64,000 nt of DNA. Source: Prosthecobacter debontii. GTDB taxonomy: Bacteria; Verrucomicrobiota; Verrucomicrobiia; Verrucomicrobiales; Verrucomicrobiaceae. The stretch spans positions 1-64,000 of the forward strand of contig CAMAQH010000020.1 of assembly GCA_945860295.1 (NCBI GenBank), written 5' to 3'. Within the stretch, counting starts at the first letter, position 1. Each line of letters opens with the position of its first letter. Position numbers and translations under genes: made by a program. A model generated the notes under the pieces. That model did not search any database. It was not told the DNA's origin and saw only the letters and a list, made by a program, of their open reading frames with translations. Positions 30,284 to 39,469 of the stretch are shown in pieces.

Positions 30284-30570
30284 GGTGTGGAAGAACGCCG
30301 TTCTAGCGTTTTGCCTCACAGCCAAACAAGACAATTCATCCGCAGGGGAGAAGAATTGCCATATTTGATGTGGCTTTTGATCCACGTTTTAGCTTGTATT
30401 TCAGCCGCTCACAGGCAACTCAATGTTTCGCTTTAGGGCAAGTAGTCAGGATGTGATTAACGGCGAATTTAGATCGATTCTCAAAATGTCTGTCCGATTC
30501 AGTCTTTGTTAAGAGAGTGAGGTATAAGGGGAGTAAATGACAATTTTTTCGAGGACTGGTCTAGGTGCAA

Positions 30571-32748
30571 TTAGGACGCAAGACCATGATCTGCCAGTGC
30601 TTTCAACATGTCTTCGACTGCCTTCTCAGAGGTATCACAGCGTTGAGCAATCTCGGCTACACTGTTGATGCCGTCGATTAAGTAGAGAATGTTGAAAAAT
30701 GCACGGTAGCTTTCCGGGTCAGATGCGAAGTCTAAATGCAGGCCGTAGCGGGAACAAAAAATCTCGCCTTTAAAATGATTCAAAGGAACACGACTCGAAA
30801 GCTGAGCAACTTTAACTGAAATGGGAGCCAATGGAACCTGAAATAAAGAATACTCCTCCAACGCTTCTATCATGTGAAGCACGAGTTTGGTGCTGTCCAC
30901 CATGTGAGGCCAAGAAACCTTATCAGGCGTGTCATCGCTGGAGTGATACTCAGCGTAAGGATAGATTCCAGCAAACTTATCCTTGAGTACACGAGAGAGT
31001 GAGAGCATGGGCACTCGCACGCCAGGAGCATTGAATTGTCGCTCATCGTTTCCAACTACAGTTCGAAAGGCACCAGTCCATTCATCTGGATCATGCTGGG
31101 AAAGAGCTTTGGCAAAACAGCGGTCAATAAGAGTATCGCCATCAAAGGACATCTGCAAGGCCGGCGGATTTGGCAGACTCAGCATTTCCAGAAATAGACC
31201 ACCTTTCATCTGAGGAATTAGATGCTCATTCTGACTCAGCCATGCCAATGAACCGATGGTTTCCGGTAGAATGAGAAATCGGTAGCTATAGCGTAACCCA
31301 TGACGCTTCTTCAGTTCTCTCATGACGTTGATGCCGACCACCACTCCGCTGAGATCATCTGCCACCTGACCTGGATGGCAGAGATGCGCACATAGTACTA
31401 TGCAGTCATCACTCTGCCCTTGGACAAAAACTTCACCGACCTTCAATTCACCAAAACTGAACTCGCTGCGGATGCGCACTCGGTAATCGGCGTCAGGCAG
31501 TGAGTCTCTCAGTGCACTCGGACAGCAGAGGCCCCAATCGCGATCATAGTATTTGAATATGAATGGCGTTGCGTGTGGTAAAAGTGGGTGGACATGCAGA
31601 TGCTTCAATAACTCTTCTCGCGTCACTATTCCCTCAAACGGTAATGAGTAGGAGACCACGTGTAGGAGCTGGTCGGCATAGTCAATCAGTCGGTGTCCGT
31701 CAGTGGTTTCCAGCCACGCTTCGTAACATGTCCATTTCTCCGGCACAAGCCATGTCCAGGCGTGGGTGCCCGTGGGATAGGCATGGATCTGCATGGGCAC
31801 GACTGTGGCTAGTGCATCGAGAGCCGCGTCATAGCCGTCAGAGACGATGTCACGAGGTAAAAACCACAGTGCCTCGATCATGTCCTGCATGCTTGCATCT
31901 GCAGGCAGGCTGACATTGAAGTGCCTTTTTTTGCTAGTGAGGACAGGCACCTTGCCGTGCAGTCCTGCTTGGTTCAAAAAATTGGGCTGCGTGGACAAAG
32001 CGCCTTCGAGCAGTCGCACCATGTCACGGGCACGCATGGCGGTGATAAATCCCCGCCCCACTTGGATTTTCTTCGCAAGACCCGTTTCATAGGCCAAGGC
32101 ATCAAACTGTGTCACGTCCACCCGCGTGTCGGGATTGGTGGGATCTTGGACTGTGAAGATGCTGCCTTTCCTGACGGTCTTTCCCTTCAAAATGAAATCG
32201 CCCACAAACAATTTGTCGTAGCGATAGGGCACGTTCAGGTAGCGTTCGACATAATGGGCGAGTCCTGATATCGCCCACAAATTGACATTGATGACCCAGC
32301 CGTCTGCTTCGACGAATCTTTGCCAAAAACAGCCAGGCGCAAAACTCGCCATAGGCACGTCTTTGGTTAGCTCGTCGGCCCTGGCTCCCAAAGCAGCCAC
32401 TGAAAATATCGGGTCACAGGTTCTAATGACTCCCGACTGCTGTCTGACGAACTCAGACCAGCCTTTGACGGCAGAAGGGGTGTGCTCAGGATCGAAGGCT
32501 TCTCCTTTGGGAAAGCTGTAGGTGTACGTAGGCACGCATAGAGTGCCTGGCTTGCCTAGCACGTCCAAAAAAGCGTCTAGCAGCACTTGGTCGGCGACTT
32601 GTCGGTTGTTGCCTTCTTTGGGGATGCCTAGCAGGCCCAGATTGGTGTAGGACAGCACCACGTCTCCTTCTGTGAGACCTGCACTTCTGAAGGCAGAGAC
32701 CAAGTCAGCCTTTGAGTAATGGAAAGAGGCGGTTGAAAGTACACTCAT
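30571..32748 (-). CDS. Fusion protein: AAC(3)-like N-acyltransferase domain + DUF4910/M28-like aminopeptidase-type domain
   Basis: N-terminus KADLVSAFRSAGLTEGDVVLSYTNLGLLG...GTLCVPTYTYSFPKGEAFDPEHTPSAVKGWSEFVRQQSGVIRTCDPIFSVAALG is AAC(3)-like. From about aa 290: DMIEALWFLPRDIVSDGYDAALDAL...VCLHLCHPGQ-type segment (read here as VLCAHLCHPGQVADDLSGVVVGINVMREL) and RFLILPETIGSLAWLSQNE. Start at internal Met 32748. Confidence 0.75.
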   Translation of the reverse strand: MSVLSTASFHYSKADLVSAFRSAGLTEGDVVLSYTNLGLLGIPKEGNNRQVADQVLLDAFLDVLGKPGTLCVPTYTYSFPKGEAFDPEHTPSAVKGWSEFVRQQSGVIRTCDPIFSVAALGARADELTKDVPMASFAPGCFWQRFVEADGWVINVNLWAISGLAHYVERYLNVPYRYDKLFVGDFILKGKTVRKGSIFTVQDPTNPDTRVDVTQFDALAYETGLAKKIQVGRGFITAMRARDMVRLLEGALSTQPNFLNQAGLHGKVPVLTSKKRHFNVSLPADASMQDMIEALWFLPRDIVSDGYDAALDALATVVPMQIHAYPTGTHAWTWLVPEKWTCYEAWLETTDGHRLIDYADQLLHVVSYSLPFEGIVTREELLKHLHVHPLLPHATPFIFKYYDRDWGLCCPSALRDSLPDADYRVRIRSEFSFGELKVGEVFVQGQSDDCIVLCAHLCHPGQVADDLSGVVVGINVMRELKKRHGLRYSYRFLILPETIGSLAWLSQNEHLIPQMKGGLFLEMLSLPNPPALQMSFDGDTLIDRCFAKALSQHDPDEWTGAFRTVVGNDERQFNAPGVRVPMLSLSRVLKDKFAGIYPYAEYHSSDDTPDKVSWPHMVDSTKLVLHMIEALEEYSLFQVPLAPISVKVAQLSSRVPLNHFKGEIFCSRYGLHLDFASDPESYRAFFNILYLIDGINSVAEIAQRCDTSEKAVEDMLKALADHGLAS

Positions 32749-32776
32749 GGAGATTGCAAAAATTGAGGTTCGTCGA

Positions 32777-34621
32777 TCACCGTTGGTCCACAAGAGTGAT
32801 GGGGCATTGGCGGGTGTCAGTCAGAGTCACGGACAGACTATACTTTCCGTTGGCCTCTTCAAAGCCCAAGCGATCTAGAAAAGCACTGACATAGCCATTC
32901 TTCGGTGTGCGCAGGAAGACGGCCTGAATCTCAATGCAGCCATGTTTTTCAGCACGCTGAAGCAGCTCACGCAAAATGCAGTCTTCAAGGGTTCGGCTAA
33001 AAACGCGGCAACTCATGACCCAATTTTTGATCTCTAGGATTCTGTCATGAACTTCTAGCACGGCACATGAAACCAAGCCATGAGACGCATGGCGATCCTT
33101 CAGCCATACCGCGAGAATGAATGCGCTGCTGGATTGCATGAGGGCATCAAGCTGTGGCTTGTCCCAGGTCTGCCCGTTCCAGTTGAACTGATTGGTCTTT
33201 TTGAAGAGCTGCTCGACACGAGGCAAATCCTGGATCGAGACGTCTCGGATCGCCGCCTGCATCTGAAGGCTGGCCAGGTAAGCGGCGAGCGTATCAGACT
33301 GTGAGATCGCTATGCGCAATTCATCAGCCACCAGCAGTGACTGTGCGCGCCCCAAGTCCTCAGTTGTCAGATCGAGCGGGGCGAATAGATAAAGCTCATC
33401 CACTTGGCGGATAAAGTCGGCAGGGTCGGCATCAAGATGAATCACAGTGACCTCAGGCAGCGCGGCCATCACTTCGGCACACTCTGCCGGGTTGTCATCA
33501 ATGAAGACCAAGCTGTCCAGACCTACATTGAGCCGTTGGGCGATTTTTTTCAGACCCGTGGACTTTACTCCCCAGCCACATTCCCAGGCAGAAAAGTCAG
33601 CAAGTTTCAGTGGGCATTCCGGGTGCTTTTCAAAGGGTTCTTGGGCAATCTCAAGTTCATTCTTGCTGCACACCGCGAGTAGGGTCCCCTGCTGACGCAA
33701 GGTGATGATGTACCGCTGGAATGCGGCATGGGCTTCACCCTTTGCAGAGACGGTTCCGAGTTCAATGCCAGCAAGCCCATCATCGCCGATGACGCCACCC
33801 CAGAGAGTGTTATCCAGATCGCACACCAGCACCTTCCGCGTGCGCCCCAGCAGTGCTCGCCACAATCCGCCGAACAGTAAGCTGTATGAGCCTGTGGCGG
33901 AGGGGTCGAAGCCGTGCTTGCTGTGATGATACCAGCGCGGACTAAGCCAGGTTTTCGCACCCAAGTATTGGGCGGCTAGATTCACATCCAGGACACGGAT
34001 CTGATCCCCTTCGTGCTCCCAGAGCTTCTTGTTTAGCCGCTCGATATATCGCGTCGCTGAGTGCACGTAGCGGCCTTCCTGATGTCCCAGTGACCGCGTC
34101 GCCGGTGTCTCAAAATTGTGCTGAATGATCTGCGCTGAAGAAAACTTTTTGATGCAGTTCCATCGCGTGCGCAGCCCGGCGATCACGGACTCTGCAAGCG
34201 CCTCGATTTCGTCCTCAGAGTCACTAGGTTTTGGCCATTCCCGCACATCCGTCACGCCAGTGGCGACGAGCATAAAGTGGGGTTTAAAGGAGTATAGCGC
34301 GGAGCCTGGGGAGAGTGGCTCCGTCTCAAAGCTGCCGTAGTCACCTTCCTGGATTTCAGCCCATGAGCCTTCTGCCAGCAGATGTGGCAGGATGAGGTCA
34401 GTGATCATTCGTGTCGTGTAAGTGCCGATAACGGCTACTCTCAAAAGACGATCTTCGGTGAACTGGCGCCACGTTTCCTGATGCTCAAGTATCAAGCGTG
34501 TCAGCCGCTGCCACTGCATTGGAGTCAAAGGTTGCAGAACCAAGGCGCGGAGGGCAGCCCAAGCTGTCGGCACTTGTCCGGCTTTTAATGCGGTGCTGAA
34601 AATTTCCAGACTAATCTTCAT
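32777..34621 (-). CDS. HAD-IIIC family phosphatase / FkbH-like protein
   Basis: 614 aa; KVLVCDLDNTLWGGVIGDDGLAGIELG, LLAVCSKNELEIAQEPFEKHPECPLKLADFSAWECGWGVKSTGLKKIAQRLNVGLDSLVFIDDNPAECAEV are FkbH signatures. Confidence 0.93.
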   Translation of the reverse strand: MKISLEIFSTALKAGQVPTAWAALRALVLQPLTPMQWQRLTRLILEHQETWRQFTEDRLLRVAVIGTYTTRMITDLILPHLLAEGSWAEIQEGDYGSFETEPLSPGSALYSFKPHFMLVATGVTDVREWPKPSDSEDEIEALAESVIAGLRTRWNCIKKFSSAQIIQHNFETPATRSLGHQEGRYVHSATRYIERLNKKLWEHEGDQIRVLDVNLAAQYLGAKTWLSPRWYHHSKHGFDPSATGSYSLLFGGLWRALLGRTRKVLVCDLDNTLWGGVIGDDGLAGIELGTVSAKGEAHAAFQRYIITLRQQGTLLAVCSKNELEIAQEPFEKHPECPLKLADFSAWECGWGVKSTGLKKIAQRLNVGLDSLVFIDDNPAECAEVMAALPEVTVIHLDADPADFIRQVDELYLFAPLDLTTEDLGRAQSLLVADELRIAISQSDTLAAYLASLQMQAAIRDVSIQDLPRVEQLFKKTNQFNWNGQTWDKPQLDALMQSSSAFILAVWLKDRHASHGLVSCAVLEVHDRILEIKNWVMSCRVFSRTLEDCILRELLQRAEKHGCIEIQAVFLRTPKNGYVSAFLDRLGFEEANGKYSLSVTLTDTRQCPITLVDQR

Positions 34622-34874
34622 TGACGACAGCCTTTTGCTGAAGCTTGCCCTGCAACAGTGAGATCAGGTCTGCTACTTTGCCCATGCGGCCTATTTCATC
34701 AGTCGAAAACTGGATTTTGTAGGAGTCCTCAAGGCCCATGATCAGATTGATGTGCGCAAAGGAATCCCAGCCTTCGACATCCGACGCTGTCATGGCTTCG
34801 GTGATCATAAGCTCCGGCTGGCCGAGCACTTCACGAAGGATGGATATTACCTTGTCTAGCAGATCATTGTTCAT
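34611..34874 (-). CDS. Acyl carrier protein
   Basis: MNNDLLDKVISILREVLGQPELMITEAMTASDVEGWDSFAHINLIMGLEDSYKIQFSTDEIGRMGKVADLISLLQGKL; DS(F) phosphopantetheine site; overlaps the FkbH start. Upstream Met at 34916 also possible. Confidence 0.92.
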   Translation of the reverse strand: MNNDLLDKVISILREVLGQPELMITEAMTASDVEGWDSFAHINLIMGLEDSYKIQFSTDEIGRMGKVADLISLLQGKLQQKAVVNED

Positions 34875-35006
34875 GCGGATGAATTCATTGGAGAGAACCG
34901 CCTGCATTGTCAACACAGGCTTTCCGCATCCAGTTTATTGTATGCAGATTTTGTTTGCCAGCCGTTGTTGAAGAGTGCTTGTAGTGTCCCTCCCAATCAC
35001 TTTTTG

Positions 35007-35963
35007 ATGAACCTGCCTGACACTTCCTCCCCCACTCCCTCGGCGGTTAGCCGGGGTGAGACCGCCGTTAAAAATCTCATCCACATCGTGGCGAAAGCGA
35101 ACCAGGTTCACGCTAAAAAGCTGGAGCGGTTCCTGATGCCGCTCGGAGCTGACTACTTTGCCTTTGCGGGTGCTTTCATCGACCGTGTCTCGGCGCACTT
35201 GGTCGAGCAGGGGCGCACGCTCGATTTCGCGGTGGAGTGCTACCTGAAAATGATCGCTGATGTCACCAGTGAGCACGTGAGATTTCTGCGCACCGGGCGC
35301 TATACGAGCACGTCTTTTGATGAGGTGAATAAGCGCGTCTATGGCAACCCAGAAGTCATGAGCTACTACATGCATGGGCTGCTGCTCAGTCAGGTGCTTT
35401 GGGCGCATCACTACAAGATGATGCTCTTCTTTGAGGCTGGGCTCGCGCGCCGTAGCGGAGCTGTGAAAAGCTACATGGAGGTCGGTGGTGGGCATGGCCT
35501 ATTCCTTGCAGAGGCGATGCGTCTCATTCCAAAGGGCGAATCCTTTACCATGGTCGATATCAGTCCCGCGTCTCTCCAGATGGCCCAGGAATTTGTCCCT
35601 GCTGATGGCAGGCTGACATTCACTTTGGCAGATGTCTTTTCTCATGAAGTCGAGTCCAAGGTGGATTTCATCACCATGGGTGAGGTCATGGAACATGTGG
35701 AAGATCCGGTGAAACTGCTGGCACGTTTGCGGCACTTCCTGAAAGACACGGGGCGCGTCTTCATCACCACGCCCACTGACTCGCCTGCCATTGACCACAT
35801 TTTTCATTTTAAGAGTGCCGATCACATCCGCCAGATCATCGATGAGGCGGGCTTTGCTGTGGATGAAGAACTCGGCCTCTGGGCGGAGGATATGCCGCCT
35901 GAACTCCTGGCGAAATATAAAGTCACACTGCTCTACGGAGCCTTCTTGAAATCCAAAGCCTAG
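35007..35963 (+). CDS. Class I SAM-dependent methyltransferase
   Basis: YMEVGGGHGLFLAEAMRL, FTMVDISPASLQMAQEF, DFITMGEVMEHVEDPVKLLARLRHFLKDTGRVFITTPT; divergent from the ACP operon. Confidence 0.85.
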   Translation: MNLPDTSSPTPSAVSRGETAVKNLIHIVAKANQVHAKKLERFLMPLGADYFAFAGAFIDRVSAHLVEQGRTLDFAVECYLKMIADVTSEHVRFLRTGRYTSTSFDEVNKRVYGNPEVMSYYMHGLLLSQVLWAHHYKMMLFFEAGLARRSGAVKSYMEVGGGHGLFLAEAMRLIPKGESFTMVDISPASLQMAQEFVPADGRLTFTLADVFSHEVESKVDFITMGEVMEHVEDPVKLLARLRHFLKDTGRVFITTPTDSPAIDHIFHFKSADHIRQIIDEAGFAVDEELGLWAEDMPPELLAKYKVTLLYGAFLKSKA

Positions 35964-35978
35964 TCAGGAGTTTCAATC

Positions 35979-36386
35979 ATGATGTCTCAGGCACGCTTTC
36001 ACCATACGGGGTGCTTGGTGGCGGATATCGATGCCGCGATAGCCGGCTACAAGGCCTTCTGGGGAGATGATTGTGCCTCGCCCATTTGGGAAATCACGGA
36101 GCAGTCCGTCCGAGTGTGCTTCGTTCGTCCGCACCCTGAGAGCGCCGCGTTGGAACTCATCCAGCCAGCGGTGGGAACTTCCCTTCATTCACAACTGGGC
36201 AAAGGCACCTCGTTCTATCATGTCGCCTATGAAGTGAAGGATTTCGACTCAGCGTTGGTTGCCGCTACAGCCTCAGGCTGTCGTTGCATGAAAGCCTTTA
36301 CCTCCAGTGCCTTTGAAGGGCGCCGCTGCATTTTCATATACACACCGCAGAGACATCTCATGGAGTTCATCGAAATGGCTCAATAG
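35979..36386 (+). CDS. VOC (glyoxalase/methylmalonyl-CoA epimerase-like) family protein
   Basis: FHHTGCLVADIDAAIAGYKAFWG...SFYHVAYEVKDFDSALVAATASGCRCM...RHLMEFIEM; two beta-alpha-beta-beta-beta repeats with His/Glu. Confidence 0.8.
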   Translation: MMSQARFHHTGCLVADIDAAIAGYKAFWGDDCASPIWEITEQSVRVCFVRPHPESAALELIQPAVGTSLHSQLGKGTSFYHVAYEVKDFDSALVAATASGCRCMKAFTSSAFEGRRCIFIYTPQRHLMEFIEMAQ

Positions 36387-36410
36387 GGAACGGCACAGTG
36401 CACTACTCTT

Positions 36411-37472
36411 CTATTCTAGCAGGGCGTCCCAGCTCAGTGCGGTGCCCCGTGAGGCGTCCTGGCGGAGACGTCTGCCAAGAAGCAAATCGTAGAATTTGGG
36501 AGGCAGTCCAAAACCAGGACGAATACTACGCAGGTTTTGCGCAGTCAGTGGGTCGCCAGCTTTCATGTCCTCGCAAATGTAGAGGGAGCGGCGGCCCCGG
36601 AGAAAACCCTTTTCGCTGGCTTGATATCCATAGCTGATGATGCCGACGGATTCCCAGCCGGCGCGGCATTCCTCAACCAGCGCCTTCATTTCCGCAGGCT
36701 CAAGGCTGAAGTGGGAATCGGGTCCGCCGTCGGCACGGGCCAGGGTTAAGTGCTTCTCGATCAATGAGGCACCGAGAGCTGCAGCGGCCACGGAGGCACC
36801 AATGCCAAGGGTGTGATCAGAGGCACCCGTGAGGCAGCCGAACATATCCGCCAGATGGCTCATGGTTCGCAGGTTGGAAGTTTTCGGACTGGCCGGGTAG
36901 TCCGTGGTGCATTTTAGCAAAATAATCTGCGGAGCACCGTTTTCACGCGCAGTGTTCACGGCCTCTTCGATTTCGGCCACGGCGGCCATACCGGTGGACA
37001 TAATGAGTGGCTTGCCAGTCTGCGCGCACTTTTTGATCAGTGGCAGGTCTACGATTTCGGGCGAGGCGATTTTGTAACAAGGTGGTTCCAACTTTTCCAG
37101 AAAGTCCACGGCGGTGAAATCAAACGGGCTGCTGAACCAGGCAAGGCCTTGTTCAATGGCCCGATCCACCATGGCGCGATGCCACTCCCACGGTGTGTGG
37201 GCTTCTGCATACAAGCTGTGCAGGCTGCGACCATCCCATACCGAGCCGGGTTTGCGCACAAAGAACTCCTCGCCGTCCGCATCCAGCGTGATGGTGTCCG
37301 CTGTGTAAGTCTGCAGTTTGATGGCATCTACACCGCAGGCGGCGGCGGCATCAATGAGTAGCAGTGCACGGTCTAACGACTGATTGTGATTGCCGGAGAG
37401 TTCTGCCACGATCAACGGCCGCCGACTGCCGCGTGGCTGGCTGAGGGTGTCGAGAAATTCGGCGTTTGTCAT
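36411..37472 (-). CDS. pseI: Pseudaminic acid synthase (NeuB/SAF family)
   Basis: PLIVAELSGNHNQSLDRALLLIDAAAACGVDAIKLQTYTADTITLD, PCYKIASPEIVDLPLIKKCAQTGKPLIMSTGMA, GASDHTLGIGASVAAAALGASLIEKHLTL, C-terminal SAF-like segment. Confidence 0.9.
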   Translation of the reverse strand: MTNAEFLDTLSQPRGSRRPLIVAELSGNHNQSLDRALLLIDAAAACGVDAIKLQTYTADTITLDADGEEFFVRKPGSVWDGRSLHSLYAEAHTPWEWHRAMVDRAIEQGLAWFSSPFDFTAVDFLEKLEPPCYKIASPEIVDLPLIKKCAQTGKPLIMSTGMAAVAEIEEAVNTARENGAPQIILLKCTTDYPASPKTSNLRTMSHLADMFGCLTGASDHTLGIGASVAAAALGASLIEKHLTLARADGGPDSHFSLEPAEMKALVEECRAGWESVGIISYGYQASEKGFLRGRRSLYICEDMKAGDPLTAQNLRSIRPGFGLPPKFYDLLLGRRLRQDASRGTALSWDALLE

Positions 37473-37485
37473 GAGTTAAAGAAAA

Positions 37486-39426
37486 TTACAGGCCCCATTG
37501 GTCGACGATCCACTGCTGGGCCGCTACGGCGCGGTTTCGGGATTCGGCGCATAGTGGTCGGATGCCACCCTGGCCGTCGGCTTCGCCGAGGATGAAACGT
37601 GGCATAGTGAGATGATCCACGACCAAGTCTCCCGCCTGCCCGACGGCACCTCCTGCGACGATGTGGATGCTGTCGCTCAGGTCGTGTTGTCCGGCGGCGT
37701 TGTGGAAACGGTCATGTGTGTTCATGAGCCGTTCAGCCTCCGCGACCAGGGCGGTGCCGCAGTCGAGCCTCCAGAGCTGCAGGCCGCGCTGGCGGGCCTC
37801 AGCAAAGGCTTCATCTGTGAGCGCGCGGGCCCGCACCATGAGTACTGCACCTCCATCCCGGACACGTTTCAAATCGTCATTGCCCGCCGGAGCTGCGGAG
37901 TCGCAGGTTATCAGTGCATCTGCGCCTTGCCCGTCTTCCATGACTTTCGTGATGCGGCTAATGGCCGCGCGCTGGCCTGCATCGTCACCGACTACGGCCA
38001 CTAGGGTGGCTCTCAGCATTTGCAGGGCATCAGCCACGGCTTGAGCAATCACCACGTCATCTTCATAGATAAACTGTGGCTGGGTAACGGTTGGAGTGAC
38101 AGGTCGTTCCAGACGCTTATCCAAGAGCCAGAAATCACAGGATTGAGCTAGAATGGACTGAACCTCGGCCAGGGTGTTCACCGTGCTGACCTCGACATGG
38201 GCAACGATGCTGCTGCGGTTGCTGCGCAGCGGCCCGATGCGAGCGGCGGTGAGGCCCGGAGTGTGGGCTATGGTGACGACTCGCCGTTGCAGGCTTTTGC
38301 CCTTCTGCACCCTCAGAAGGCCAGCCAAGGCTGTGAGAGTCGTTGGCTGCAAACGCTCTAGGGAGGCACCCTTACCAGGGATATTGGAAATCTGGCTGTT
38401 GTGTCGCAGTTCCAAAGCGGCTTGATGGGCCGCTTCAGCGGCTACTTCTGGGAGAACTTTTTTGCGCGAATTTTTTGGCAGGCGCAGGATGGTGCGAAAC
38501 ATGGGGGCATTGGCATCAGCCGCCGCCAGTTCCACCAGCGGAGCAAAGCTGGTGTGAAAGTAGTTCAATCCAGTGGCGATCTCCGCCGCCCGCGGCCGTG
38601 CATGATCAGGCACGCAGAACTGCATCATCGAGTCGGCAAACTCGACTAGTCTTTTCCAGTCTATGGGCCAGGCTAGGCTGTTGCGCTGAGTGAGAACTGC
38701 GGCCAGCAGTTCCGTCGCGGCATTACCTCCGCTGCGTCCCAGGCCGGCCAGACTGCCATCCACATACACACCTCCGCACTCGATGAAGCGCAGGCAGTTG
38801 GCGACCGCCAGGGTCAGATTATTGTGCCCATGAAAAGCCAGTGGTACTTGCGTGCTGCGGGCAAGAGTCGCCTCCGTGTAAGCTGCGACATCGTTGGGTG
38901 TCATGCCTCCGGCAGAGTCCACGATGGCTACGACATCAACGCCAAACTCACCCACTCGCTGGCTCACCAGGGCGAACTCGGTGGGCGGCACTAGATAAGA
39001 TTTCATCATGTTTCCCCACACTTCGAGTTTGAGCGATTTGGCCAGCTTGACGAATGGCTCGAGCTTTGAGTAATCGTCCACATCCATCCCTAAACGTACA
39101 AAACCAAGTCCGGCATCTGCCGCCGCCCGCAAGCTGTTTTCCGTGCCGATGCCAGGGATGAAAAAGCTGCCGATCAGGGCGGATTCAGGCACTGCGGCCC
39201 TGGCTGCGGTGATGTATTCGATGTCGGTGATGGCGGCGCTGCCTTTGCCGCAGTTTTGCGCGTTCAGGCCGAGACCGTGGCCGACTTCAATGTGGCGGAT
39301 GCCTGCAGCGGCGAGACCGTGGGCGACGATGAAAGTGTCCTCTACAGTAAACTGATAGTCCACGACATAGCTGCCGTCACGGATGGTACAGTCGAGGATG
39401 TGGGCGGATCTTTCCATGAGGGGCAA
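37486..39426 (-). CDS. HMGL-like/DRE-TIM aldolase domain protein with ~290-aa C-terminal extension of unknown fold
   Basis: ILDCTIRDGSYVVDYQFTVEDTFIVAHGLAAAGIRHIEVGHG...VVAIVDSAGGMTPNDVAAYTEATL...PLAFHGHNNLTLAVANCLRFIECGGVYVDGSLAGLGRSGGNAATELL match 4-hydroxy-2-oxovalerate aldolase/HMGL domains; about aa 355-646 not recognised. Confidence 0.82.
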   Translation of the reverse strand: MPLMERSAHILDCTIRDGSYVVDYQFTVEDTFIVAHGLAAAGIRHIEVGHGLGLNAQNCGKGSAAITDIEYITAARAAVPESALIGSFFIPGIGTENSLRAAADAGLGFVRLGMDVDDYSKLEPFVKLAKSLKLEVWGNMMKSYLVPPTEFALVSQRVGEFGVDVVAIVDSAGGMTPNDVAAYTEATLARSTQVPLAFHGHNNLTLAVANCLRFIECGGVYVDGSLAGLGRSGGNAATELLAAVLTQRNSLAWPIDWKRLVEFADSMMQFCVPDHARPRAAEIATGLNYFHTSFAPLVELAAADANAPMFRTILRLPKNSRKKVLPEVAAEAAHQAALELRHNSQISNIPGKGASLERLQPTTLTALAGLLRVQKGKSLQRRVVTIAHTPGLTAARIGPLRSNRSSIVAHVEVSTVNTLAEVQSILAQSCDFWLLDKRLERPVTPTVTQPQFIYEDDVVIAQAVADALQMLRATLVAVVGDDAGQRAAISRITKVMEDGQGADALITCDSAAPAGNDDLKRVRDGGAVLMVRARALTDEAFAEARQRGLQLWRLDCGTALVAEAERLMNTHDRFHNAAGQHDLSDSIHIVAGGAVGQAGDLVVDHLTMPRFILGEADGQGGIRPLCAESRNRAVAAQQWIVDQWGL

Positions 39427-39469
39427 ATGTGCTGATTATGATGGCAGGCGATACGCGCTTGTCATGCGT

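Noticed and set aside
29543-30436. 297-aa plus-strand ORF (Arg/His/Gln-rich)
   Set aside because: Antisense to the MFS transporter; composition indicates a shadow frame.
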